Positions 43,469-51,806 of a DNA stretch of 64,000 nt are shown here, piece after piece. Made by a program: the position numbers and the translations under genes. Source of the stretch: Planctomycetota bacterium (GTDB lineage Bacteria > Planctomycetota > UBA11346); the NCBI GenBank assembly GCA_014193115.1, contig BJHQ01000004.1, positions 124,001 to 188,000 on the forward strand, given 5' to 3'. Every line of letters begins with the position of its first letter. Position 1 is the first letter of the stretch. Below the pieces are notes generated by a model that did not search any database, had not been told where the DNA came from, and saw nothing but the letters and a program-made list of their open reading frames with translations.

Positions 43469-45454
43469 TCAGCGCAGTCGGGGATGGACCCGGTCGCGCA
43501 GGGACTCGATCCGCGACCTGATGGTTCCGGCCTGGGCCAGTCGGTCCTTGGCCAGGCTGGAAGCGCCGGTGCGTTCCGCCGCACGGGCGGCAGCCTCAAG
43601 CAACGCAGCGTGATGGCGCAGCACTTTCAGATCGGTGGGCGCAGCTGCTTCCATTTTTTCGGCAGCCAGCAGGGCCTCGTCCCAGGCGCCGGTCGTCGCC
43701 AGATCATCAGCGTGCAGACGCTGGGCGACGGGGCTCCACGGCAGGCGCAGGGCGAGCAGCGCGGTCGCGTCGAGGCGCTCGCGTCCCGGCGCACGCTGGC
43801 TCGTGATCCGGATCGCCAATGGCCAATCTGGAACCGCGGCTTCGCCGATGTCGCCCAAGGCGCGATCGAACCGCTCAGGCGTCAAGACGGCATCACCGGC
43901 AGCTTTCCCCTGGTTTTTCCGAAGGGCCATCAGGTCGTCGAAGTGCCGCTCGCTGGCGCTGCCCGCCAGGCCGTACCACCAGCCGGCAGCGACCAGGATC
44001 AGAGCCCCGAGCGCAGCGGCCGGTGCCATCAAGCGTGGTGCGACCACCACCGGACGGGCCGCGAGGGCGGCCAGGGCCACCACGGTGCCAGCGTGGCCGC
44101 AAGCGTGGAAATCGAAATCGATCAGCGCATGGAATGCCGCCGCCGCCAAACCTGCATGGATCGCCCAGACTGGCGGTAGAGGAAAACGCGCAGCGACCAG
44201 GACCAAACCAGCGAGGGCGGTCCCGATGCCGGTTGCATACAGCACCTGAACCAGCAGGAGCCCTCCGCCCGGCCACCAGCCGAGATTCGAGGAGAATCCC
44301 TCGACCATGGCCAGGTACGGCAGGAGCACCGCAAGCAGCACCGCACCGGAATGCAGGTCGCTCCGCTCGATTGGTGGAACGGCCTTTTCGGCGCCCATGC
44401 CGGCAGGCCGCCAGGCGAGCAGCACGAGCAGGATCGCCACGGCCGCTCCGGCGAGGATCCCGCCATCGACCGCAGCTTCGAGCAGTTCGTTGTGGACCAG
44501 TCGGGTCGGCTCGTCGCCGGGCGCCATGACCCGGCCGGAGTGGGCGGCGAACCCGCCGACGCCATGACCGGCCACAGGCGCTTCGCCGATCAAGGTAACT
44601 GCTGACTGCCAGTACCCGATGCGGACATCGATGCTCGGGGCGAGCCGGGCGCTGATCGCCGGGACCGTCTGCCAGGCGGCCGCAGCGATGAGCAGCAGTC
44701 CGGCCAGCGCGCCGAAGCGCCACCAACGTCCTGAGCTGGCCCAGGCGAGCAGTCCGCCGGCGATCAATGCCAGCCACGCGCCTTTGGTGTCGGCAAGCAG
44801 GAGCACCGCGACCACGGCGATGCCGAGCGATATGCTGGTGATTTTGAGCGAGATGGTGGTTCGCATCACGCTGATCGCAACCACCGCCGGCAGCAACAGG
44901 ATCAGAAAAGCGCCTAACGTATTGGCGATGGTGAACGTGCCGAAGACTCCGCCGGCGGCGATCCGTGCGGCCAGATCGCCGGTGGCGGTTTCAAATGCAG
45001 CCAGTTCGCCGGAGGCATTGGCAGCCGTCATCGCCGGCAGGACGATCGCCCATTGGCTCAGTGCGAAGAAAAGCTCTCCAGCGAGCCCGACCACCAGCCC
45101 GGTCCATACCAGCCGCGGCGCCTGTTGGGCGAGCCAGCCGCCATAGGCGATGAGCAGAATCCATTGCGCCCAGGTCGCCCATCCCGACAGCCCGTCAGGC
45201 GCACGCAGTGCGGCGGGCAGGAGAATCAACGCTGCGATGGCGCCGACCAGGCCGATGACGCTCCATCGCCAGGGTTTTTCCCGGCCTTCCCAAACCGCCG
45301 CCGCCGACAGCAGCAAGCCGAGGACCGCCAAGGTCCACCACACCAGATTAGCAGCATTGCGCCAATCCCCATCCCACACCAACGGCCGGGTCGCCGGCAG
45401 CGCCACAGCGAGGGCCGAGCCGAGGGCAGCGGCGAAGCGCTGAATCCGGGTCAT
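43469..45454 (-). CDS. O-antigen ligase/polymerase-like membrane protein with a C-terminal helical region
   Basis: This 661-residue protein has roughly 12 membrane helices in the first 500 residues. The Wzy_C/WaaL-type loop is recognisable: RIGYWQSAVTLIGEAPVAGH, GVGGFAAHSGR and TRLVHNELLEAAVDGGILAG. Such proteins join or polymerise undecaprenyl-linked glycans at the periplasmic face. The last 150 residues are soluble and TPR-like (ATTGAWDEALLAAEKMEAAA). The gene follows a WecA/MraY-like gene by 12 bp on the same strand, a sensible pairing for glycan assembly. A terminator lies downstream. Confidence 0.82.
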   Translation of the reverse strand: MTRIQRFAAALGSALAVALPATRPLVWDGDWRNAANLVWWTLAVLGLLLSAAAVWEGREKPWRWSVIGLVGAIAALILLPAALRAPDGLSGWATWAQWILLIAYGGWLAQQAPRLVWTGLVVGLAGELFFALSQWAIVLPAMTAANASGELAAFETATGDLAARIAAGGVFGTFTIANTLGAFLILLLPAVVAISVMRTTISLKITSISLGIAVVAVLLLADTKGAWLALIAGGLLAWASSGRWWRFGALAGLLLIAAAAWQTVPAISARLAPSIDVRIGYWQSAVTLIGEAPVAGHGVGGFAAHSGRVMAPGDEPTRLVHNELLEAAVDGGILAGAAVAILLVLLAWRPAGMGAEKAVPPIERSDLHSGAVLLAVLLPYLAMVEGFSSNLGWWPGGGLLLVQVLYATGIGTALAGLVLVAARFPLPPVWAIHAGLAAAAFHALIDFDFHACGHAGTVVALAALAARPVVVAPRLMAPAAALGALILVAAGWWYGLAGSASERHFDDLMALRKNQGKAAGDAVLTPERFDRALGDIGEAAVPDWPLAIRITSQRAPGRERLDATALLALRLPWSPVAQRLHADDLATTGAWDEALLAAEKMEAAAPTDLKVLRHHAALLEAAARAAERTGASSLAKDRLAQAGTIRSRIESLRDRVHPRLR

Positions 45455-45466
45455 CGCCAGACCCGT

Positions 45467-46513
45467 TCACCCATGGTCGCGATTGGTTTCGAGGAGCAGC
45501 ACCGCGAGCAGCACCGCCGCCGCCTGGGCGATGACCAGCAGCGCATTCAGGTCGCTGCCTTGGCGCAGCTGCAAGGCGCTGCCGGCCAGGGCCACCTGCA
45601 GGGCTGCCACCACCGCCAGGGTCGAACGCGGGGTCAACCCCAGCCGGCCGAGACGATGGCTGATGTGGTGGCGGTCGCCCGCGAGCAGCGGCGCGCCGCG
45701 GCGCAGACGTTTGATCACTACGACGCCGGTGTCGAACAGCGGCAGGGCGGTGATCAGCAGGGGTGCGAGCAGGGCCAGCGCAGAACCGCCTTCGCCGCTC
45801 GGCCAGAAGGTCACCGACAGGGTACCCACGCCGACCAGGAAGCCCAAGGGCAGCGAACCGGCGTCGCCCAGGTAGAGCCGGGCTGGCGGCAGGTTCCAGC
45901 GCAGGAATCCGAGCAAGGCTCCGATCAGGGTGGCCCACACCATGGCCATGGCCAGGTCGCCGCTGAGCAGGCAGCCGGCGAGCAGCACCGCGCTGCTGAT
46001 GATCGCGGTGGTGCTGCTGACCCCATCGGCGTGGTCGATCAGATTATACGAATTGCTGACCAGGACGATCCAGGCGATGGCGGCGGCATGGGCGAGCAGC
46101 GGCCAGGCAGCCAGATGATCGACCGCCAATCCTGAGCAGGGCACGACAATGGCCGCAATCACCAGCTGGGCCGCCAGCTTGGCCCTGGCCGACAGCGCTC
46201 TCCAGTCATCACGGAGTCCGACGGCGAACAGGGCGAGGGCTCCGCCAGCGACAGCCCAGGCCGCCGGCCGTGGCGCGATGTCGAAGACGAGCCAGCTTCC
46301 GATCAGGGCGACCAGCAGCCCCAGGGCCACCGCCGCACCTCCGCCGTAGGGCACGGCCATTGCCTGTTGTTTGTGGGCCTCGGCGCCGGGTCGATCCAGG
46401 AAGCCGGCCCGGTGCGACCAGGCGATGGCCCCAGCACCGGCCAGGGTCGCGACCATGCCGGCCACTGCCGGCGCAGCGATGAGGGCGGAAAGCGGAACGT
46501 CCACGGACGACAT
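45467..46513 (-). CDS. WecA/MraY-like phospho-sugar polyprenyl-phosphate transferase
   Basis: This is 348 residues from the ATG at 46513, with about 10 membrane helices. The family signatures are present: HKQQAMAVPYGGGAAVALG, FAVGLRDDWRALSARAKLAAQ (DD), NSYNLIDHADGVSS (canonical NxxNxxDGxDG, here altered to DHADG), LYLGDAGSLPLGF and GDRHHISHRLGRLG (the HxH loop). These enzymes start lipid-linked glycan synthesis by moving a sugar-1-phosphate to undecaprenyl phosphate. WecA/TagO-type is favoured over MraY because of the GDRHHISHRL loop. The gene lies upstream of the ligase-like gene in one transcript. Confidence 0.87.
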   Translation of the reverse strand: MSSVDVPLSALIAAPAVAGMVATLAGAGAIAWSHRAGFLDRPGAEAHKQQAMAVPYGGGAAVALGLLVALIGSWLVFDIAPRPAAWAVAGGALALFAVGLRDDWRALSARAKLAAQLVIAAIVVPCSGLAVDHLAAWPLLAHAAAIAWIVLVSNSYNLIDHADGVSSTTAIISSAVLLAGCLLSGDLAMAMVWATLIGALLGFLRWNLPPARLYLGDAGSLPLGFLVGVGTLSVTFWPSGEGGSALALLAPLLITALPLFDTGVVVIKRLRRGAPLLAGDRHHISHRLGRLGLTPRSTLAVVAALQVALAGSALQLRQGSDLNALLVIAQAAAVLLAVLLLETNRDHG

Positions 46514-46738
46514 ACTCCGGTCCAGGTCGTCTCCGCCAGGGGCGGCCGCTGCGGCGCAGGTCCCGAGGATGAGCCGCAGCGCAACCCGCGTCGGCGGGGC
46601 TGAAAGACGGTTCGAGGGGGCTGAATCGGCAAGCCGCAGTTGCGGCACCAAGGATCTCCGACTGGACGTGAATTGCCACGTGGAGCGCAACAGGGCGGGG
46701 CTTGGGAGGCGGCCGAGGCTGCATAGAACGCTTCAGCC

Positions 46739-47842
46739 ATGCCGCAGGTGGATGTTCTCGGCCTGACCTGCCAGCAGTTGGAGCAGGCTGCGTCCCTCGC
46801 CCTCACCGCCGGTGCCGGGGCAGCCGGCCGGATTTATCGCCACGCCATCGCTACCGGCCGGCTCGGGGCTGAAGCCTTTTGCCGCAGCCCAGCCACCGTC
46901 GACGGTTGGAATCGGGCTTTCACGGTCGGCCTGCTGACCGTGGTGCGCACGGTCGAGGAGCTCGGCAACGTCGGCACCACTGCCAAGGCCGTGCTCGCCA
47001 CCGCCGACGGGTACGAGATCGAAGTGGTCCGCATTCCGATGAAGGCCGCTCCGGACGGCACGGTCTCAGCCTGGACCTTGTGCCTGAGCAGCCAGGTCGG
47101 GTGCAAGATGGGCTGCACGTTCTGCGAGACCGGACGGATGGGGTTGATCCGACATCTGACCGCCGCCGAGATCGTCGCCCAGGTGCTGACCGTGCGCATC
47201 GCCCTCGGGTGGAAGGTGAGCAACCTGGTGTTCATGGGCATGGGCGAGGCCCTCGACAATGCCGACCACGTGATCCAGGCGATCACCGTGCTGACCGGCA
47301 AGCCCGGATTCCAATACGCCCTCGACAAGATCACGGTGTGCACCAGTGGCCACGCCGAGGGCCTGACCAAGCTGGCGGCGACCGGCTGGAAACGGCTCAA
47401 CCTGTCGGTGTCGCTGAACAGCGGCGACGAAGCGGTGCGATCCAGGATCATGCCGGTCAATCGGCGGACCTCGCTGGTCGAGCTGCAACGCATCCTGATG
47501 AGCATCCCGCGCCGACCGAATTTCACCTTCGGCGTGAACTATTGCCTGCTTCCGGGGATCAACGACGGCCCCGACGACGCCGCGCGGGTCGCCGACTTCT
47601 GCCGCCCGCTCGGCCGGGTGCTGGTCAACCTGATCCCCTACAACCCCGGCAATGCACCGCTGACCAGGGCGCCAGAAGAACCCGAGATCGATGGCTTCAT
47701 CGACCGCCTGCGCGCCACCGGACTGCCAGTGCGGCGCCGGATCACCAAAGGCCGGTCGATCATGGCCGCCTGCGGCCAGCTGGGGAATGTGGCGCTGCGC
47801 CGGCAGCGGCCCACGCCGGTCAGCGATACGCCGGTGCTCTAA
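46739..47842 (+). CDS. RlmN/Cfr-family radical-SAM RNA methyltransferase
   Basis: This is a 367-residue enzyme. The radical-SAM motif CxxxCxxC is CKMGCTFC in LCLSSQVGCKMGCTFCETGR. FMGMGEALDNADHV, KRLNLSVSLNS and the C-terminal MAACGQLG with the catalytic cysteine follow. RlmN methylates C2 of A2503 in 23S rRNA and A37 of some tRNAs; Cfr methylates C8 of A2503. The CETGRMGLIRHLTAAEIV region departs from typical RlmN (CSTGxQGFxRNL) and looks like a separate subgroup, so I give no gene symbol. It stands alone, divergent from the WecA-like gene. Confidence 0.88.
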   Translation: MPQVDVLGLTCQQLEQAASLALTAGAGAAGRIYRHAIATGRLGAEAFCRSPATVDGWNRAFTVGLLTVVRTVEELGNVGTTAKAVLATADGYEIEVVRIPMKAAPDGTVSAWTLCLSSQVGCKMGCTFCETGRMGLIRHLTAAEIVAQVLTVRIALGWKVSNLVFMGMGEALDNADHVIQAITVLTGKPGFQYALDKITVCTSGHAEGLTKLAATGWKRLNLSVSLNSGDEAVRSRIMPVNRRTSLVELQRILMSIPRRPNFTFGVNYCLLPGINDGPDDAARVADFCRPLGRVLVNLIPYNPGNAPLTRAPEEPEIDGFIDRLRATGLPVRRRITKGRSIMAACGQLGNVALRRQRPTPVSDTPVL

Positions 47843-48041
47843 TGCTTTGAGAGCCTGGCCCAGCCGGTTGCTGCGGGCTTCCGCCAGCGAGGCATGGCCG
47901 CCAATCAGAACGATGCTGTTTCGTTGATCAGCATGCAGGTGGTCAGCACGACCGCCTTGCGCCTTGGCGCTGCGGACCTTGGCTGATCCGCTCTGCTATC
48001 GGCCGGATGCTTTCTGCCGGTGTACCAGCGCTGATGTACGG

Positions 48042-49793
48042 TTATTCGCTGGCTTTCTTCACCTTGACCGGCGGCCAGTCGGCCGGGACCGGGACCTGTT
48101 TGGTCGGATCGGGCAGGAAGAACTTGCCGCGATGGAAGGCATCGACCGCGTCGGCCAGCTCCTGGTCGATATGCCAGAACGCCTTGCCTGGCTGGCCGGA
48201 GTATGCTGCGACCGGCGCCGCCGGCAGTTTCGGATCATAGAGATCAGGATCGGTCAGGTAGCCCGACTCCGGTGCAATCGGCTTGCATTTCACTGGCTCT
48301 TTGGGCAAATCCGTGGATGCCGGCAGACGGGCCTGGATCGCTTTGCGGATGAACAAGGCAGCGACCGGCGAAGTCGCCGAGGACCACTGGGCGTGATCGG
48401 CACCGGGAATCACGACCAAGCTGAACAAGTGGCTGGGGTCTTTGGTGCGCAGGCGCTGGATCTGCTCGCGGATCATCACCCATTGGGTCAGCCGGCCATA
48501 GGCCGGCTGGATGCCGTCCTTCACTCCGCCTTCGGGTCCATAGCACTCCCATTCGCCGGTGACGTTGAGGATGGGAACACCGGCCAGGGACCAGTTGGGG
48601 ATCGTCTGATGCTGGTGCAGATTGCCGCCCGCCCACAGGATCGCCCCGACCGAACGCTCCGGTTTCCAGGCGACGATGTTGCGGGCGGTGATGGTCGTCG
48701 TCGAGCATCCCGCGGTCAGCCAGGGCACCAGCGCCAGCTCAGGATGCTGGCTTTTTTCACTGAGCTTCTCCAATCCAGTCATGAGCAAGGCTTGATCTGC
48801 CGGCGTGGTGAAAATGCCGATCCCAGGCATGGAGATGACCGCGAACTGGTTCTCGGCGAGCACGCCGCGCACCATCGGATCATTCTGGACCGTGCCCATG
48901 AATGTGAACAGGACGCCCCGGACCTGCTTGCAGCCGGTGGGGATTTCCACCGTGACGGGCAGCGGCTTCGGCTTCTCGGTGGTCTTCGCATCGTCCTTCG
49001 CCGCCGGCGTCACTTCGGTACGGAAGGGGGTCCACGAACCTGGCAGTTCCTGGCGGATGGCTTGGATTGCAGCTTTCTGCTCCTCGACGGTCTTTTCCAG
49101 CATGGCCAGTTCGTCGGTCGTCGCCTGATCCATAGCCGCGGCGAGTTGCGCCTCGCGCAAGGCCTTCTTCGCATCGCCGAGCGCCTTGCTCGCTTCCGAC
49201 ACGCCTTTGGCCTTTCCGGCGGATTCGATCTTCGTATATAAATCTGCGGCTTTCTTATGCGCCTCGGCGACCTCACTGCGAAACCAGTAAATCTTTCTGA
49301 TGGCATAGAGCTCGCCATCGGCGCGGTCTTCGTCCACCCGGGCCCGGGCATAGGTGCGGGCCTCGTCAGGCGACAGCGCCGTGACCCGCGGCATCAGCCC
49401 CAGCGCGGTCTCCTTGGCTTTGGCCTTCTTTTCTAGCAGTTGTTTGAAGCGCGGTACATCGGCGAGCAGGGCATCGATCTTGGCGTTGCGCTCTTGGCTG
49501 GCGGCGTGCTGGTGTTCCTGGAGCGCGTCGATGGCGGCGCGCGCCTTTTTCGCTTCGGCGGTAGCCGTCTCGACCGCGCTGCGCGCCTGATCGAGCGCCG
49601 CGTTTTTTCCGGCAGGCATGGTCTCGCCCAGATAAGTGGTGAATGCCTTCAGGTCGCGAATCCTGGCTTGGGCCGTCGCGATCAGCGGTTCCTTGGCAGC
49701 GATGGCCTCCCAACGTGGATCCGCGGCTAGCGCGTCCACGGCAGATGCGAGCAGGAGAGTCATCGCCCAGGACGCGCGGAGGTTGAGCATCAT
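48042..49793 (-). CDS. Exported protein with a coiled-coil N-terminus and an alpha/beta-hydrolase-like C-terminus
   Basis: This is 583 residues with a signal peptide (MTLLLASAVDALAAD after a short leader). Residues about 30-260 are a long charged helical coiled coil (AARAKKA-, EEQKAAIQAIRQE-like). From about residue 285 a strand-rich domain looks like an alpha/beta hydrolase: GVLFTFMGTVQNDPMVRGVL, a nucleophile-elbow-like AGCSTTTITARNIVAW, GVPILNVTGEWECYGPEGGV and a late histidine in VVIPGADHAQWSS. It may be a secreted esterase of unknown substrate. The two adjacent ATG codons leave a one-codon uncertainty in the start. It is convergent with the RlmN-like gene. Confidence 0.68.
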   Translation of the reverse strand: MMLNLRASWAMTLLLASAVDALAADPRWEAIAAKEPLIATAQARIRDLKAFTTYLGETMPAGKNAALDQARSAVETATAEAKKARAAIDALQEHQHAASQERNAKIDALLADVPRFKQLLEKKAKAKETALGLMPRVTALSPDEARTYARARVDEDRADGELYAIRKIYWFRSEVAEAHKKAADLYTKIESAGKAKGVSEASKALGDAKKALREAQLAAAMDQATTDELAMLEKTVEEQKAAIQAIRQELPGSWTPFRTEVTPAAKDDAKTTEKPKPLPVTVEIPTGCKQVRGVLFTFMGTVQNDPMVRGVLAENQFAVISMPGIGIFTTPADQALLMTGLEKLSEKSQHPELALVPWLTAGCSTTTITARNIVAWKPERSVGAILWAGGNLHQHQTIPNWSLAGVPILNVTGEWECYGPEGGVKDGIQPAYGRLTQWVMIREQIQRLRTKDPSHLFSLVVIPGADHAQWSSATSPVAALFIRKAIQARLPASTDLPKEPVKCKPIAPESGYLTDPDLYDPKLPAAPVAAYSGQPGKAFWHIDQELADAVDAFHRGKFFLPDPTKQVPVPADWPPVKVKKASE

Positions 49794-50088
49794 GCAGTGA
49801 TTTTCCGTGTTTTATAGTCGGGGAAAGCGCTGCTTCCGGCTGCGCGCGAACTCTGGCTTGATTTTACGGAGCCGCGATCCCGCCGTTGACGGAGCCTCAA
49901 ACCAAAATGCGGTTCACCTGACAGAGCGGAGATGATCGATCGAACGCCCTGACCACATGCATTCCGTCCGGGGCGCCTGGCGACGACGGGATCGCCTGGT
50001 AGATCGTACCAGTCGGCCAAATCGGCCATCCGCCGCGCGCGGATCGGGCAGCATGTCCATGCTCACGTTTTCTTGGCGTCTAGGCGAT
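49794..50088. other. 295-bp intergenic region between two minus-strand genes
   Basis: This region lies upstream of the coiled-coil/hydrolase-like gene and downstream of the AmpG-like gene. A TATAAA word on the minus strand near 49810-49820 could be part of a promoter for the former. The right end (50070-50091) carries a half copy of repeat family B. I see no gene. Confidence 0.45.
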
Positions 50089-50091
50089 TCA
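50070..50091. repeat. Half copy of dispersed repeat family B at a stop codon
   Basis: TTCTTGGCGTCTAGGCGATT resembles the right end of the elements at 20304-20422 and 56298-56423 (CTTGGCATCTTGGCGGTTC). It overlaps the TGA of the AmpG-like gene. No matching left end is seen nearby. Confidence 0.4.
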
Positions 50092-51333
50092 GGCCTGCGG
50101 CTTCAGTGGTGCGGCCGAGGGCATGACCAGCAGCACGAGCAGACCCGGCACCGCAGCCGCGATGGTGAGCAGGAAATAACCTCCCCAGCCCCAGTGCAGG
50201 ATCACCGCTGCCAGGAAGGGCAGCGCCAGGAATCGGGCCAAGGTGGACAACGCCGAAAGCAGCGCGTACTGGGTTGCCGCCAATCCAGGTCGGCAGCGGG
50301 CCATCAGCCAGGCGACGAAGGCGGTGCCCGCCAGGCTGCCGCAGATCGTATCGATCCACAGGGTGGCATGCAGTGCGGCGGCTCCGGACCAGACGCCGCC
50401 AGCGATGGCCCCATAGCAGAGATTGCTCAACGCCATGGCGATTCCGCCGATCCACAGGGCCACCTGCAATCCGAAGCGGAGGCTGAGGCCCGCAGCCAGC
50501 GCCGCGCCGATCGCAGCGGCCGGCAAGGTTCCGGCTCGCGCTACGCCGAGCAGCACCGGATCGAAGCGCTCGGCCAAAAAGCGATTGATCCCAGGAGCCG
50601 CCAACTGGTCAGCCAGCTTGAAGCAGACCACGACCACCAGCAACGCGATGGCGCTGCGGCCACCAAAATCGGCCATCCAGGCAGTGAACGGCTGGACATA
50701 GGCTTCGGCCAAGCTGGCTGGCGGACGGACAGCGATCGGCTCGGGCAGCATCAGACAGGCCAGCATGCCCGGGATCAGCAGCAAGCCCATGATCAGGTAA
50801 GCCACGCCCCACCCCAACCGAGGCAGATGCCAGCCAAGGATTTCTGCGCCATTGGCGAGGGCAGGAGCAACAGCCATGGCCATCACCATCGCCGCCCGGT
50901 ATCCCCACACCGACAAGGCAACCGCCAGACCGAGGCGATCCGCCGGCACCACTTCGGCGGTGGCGGCGTTGCATGCCAGATCCTGGGTGGCGCTGGCCAC
51001 AGCCGCAAGAATGGCGGCACCAATGAGCAGCGCTCGTTCATCCGATCCGGCAATTGCCATGCAGAACAAACCGGCAATCAGCACCACTTGGCTCGCCACC
51101 AGCCAGCTCCGCCGCCGACCCAGCCGGGGCCACAGCACCCAGCGATCCACCAAAGGTGCCCACAACGGCTTGAGCAAAAAGGGAAGGCCGACATAGCCGA
51201 TCAGCAAAACATCCTCGGTCGACCAACCGGCGTTCGTCAACCACGTCGACAAGGTTCCATCGAGCAGTGGACTGGGCAGCCCAGACGCCATGCCGAGCAG
51301 GAACAGGGCCGGCCAGGTGCGCCACGGAACCAT
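50089..51333 (-). CDS. AmpG-like major facilitator superfamily transporter
   Basis: This is a 414-residue protein with about 12 membrane helices. The N-terminal part has the AmpG/SLC33-type signature: FLLGMASGLPSPLLDGTLST, WLTNAGWSTEDVLLIGYVGL, PFLLKPLWAPLVDRW and LGRRRSWLVASQ. ATQDLACNAATAEVVPADRLG is the conserved ATQDIAIDA-like segment. AmpG imports anhydro-muropeptides for cell-wall recycling. The substrate here is inferred, and no amiD or nagZ homologue is near. The gene follows a small lipoprotein gene by 47 bp on the same strand. Confidence 0.85.
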   Translation of the reverse strand: MVPWRTWPALFLLGMASGLPSPLLDGTLSTWLTNAGWSTEDVLLIGYVGLPFLLKPLWAPLVDRWVLWPRLGRRRSWLVASQVVLIAGLFCMAIAGSDERALLIGAAILAAVASATQDLACNAATAEVVPADRLGLAVALSVWGYRAAMVMAMAVAPALANGAEILGWHLPRLGWGVAYLIMGLLLIPGMLACLMLPEPIAVRPPASLAEAYVQPFTAWMADFGGRSAIALLVVVVCFKLADQLAAPGINRFLAERFDPVLLGVARAGTLPAAAIGAALAAGLSLRFGLQVALWIGGIAMALSNLCYGAIAGGVWSGAAALHATLWIDTICGSLAGTAFVAWLMARCRPGLAATQYALLSALSTLARFLALPFLAAVILHWGWGGYFLLTIAAAVPGLLVLLVMPSAAPLKPQA

Positions 51334-51380
51334 GCGGGATGCTGAGTGCTGGCTGGGGGACGCCAGGCCAACCAGGTGGC

Positions 51381-51779
51381 TCAGAACGAAGGAGGTGGTT
51401 CGGCAGCGCGAACGGTGGCCAGGGCCACTGCCGATGCTACATTTCCCACGTGGTCAACGGCGCTCAGCTTGACCGTGACCACAGCGTCTTCGCCAAGCGT
51501 GCTTCCATTCCCAGGAGCGACGATCTGGCCGGACCAGGTGTCCCCGGTCCGGGACAGCGCCACTGGAACGCCATCGATCGACGCCGTCATTGCCGTGACC
51601 ACACCGCTGCCCTGAGCGGTGACGGTGAGTTCGGCCAGTCCACCGGTGAATGCCAAGGCGCTTGGATTGATTTTGCCGGAAACCGTCAGGGGCACCCGGT
51701 CCGGATCATGTCCGGTGCAGCCAGCAATGATAAAAGTCAGGAACAACCCAAGCGAACCTGAAGTGATGACGTGGTGCAT
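51381..51779 (-). CDS. Small Ig-like lipoprotein
   Basis: This 132-residue protein has a lipoprotein signal peptide (SGSLGLFLTFIIAGC) and lipobox IAGC. The mature part looks like one beta-sandwich domain (LTVSGKINPSALAFTGGLAE, SIDGVPVALSRTGDTWSGQI, TVKLSAVDHVGNVASAVALA), resembling bacterial Ig-like or FN3-like folds. It begins 27 bp after the stop of the giant Calx-beta gene on the same strand, so the two are probably co-transcribed and may associate at the cell surface. Function is unknown. Confidence 0.75.
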   Translation of the reverse strand: MHHVITSGSLGLFLTFIIAGCTGHDPDRVPLTVSGKINPSALAFTGGLAELTVTAQGSGVVTAMTASIDGVPVALSRTGDTWSGQIVAPGNGSTLGEDAVVTVKLSAVDHVGNVASAVALATVRAAEPPPSF

Positions 51780-51806
51780 GATGCGATTCCTTGCTAGGTG
51801 TGCAGG

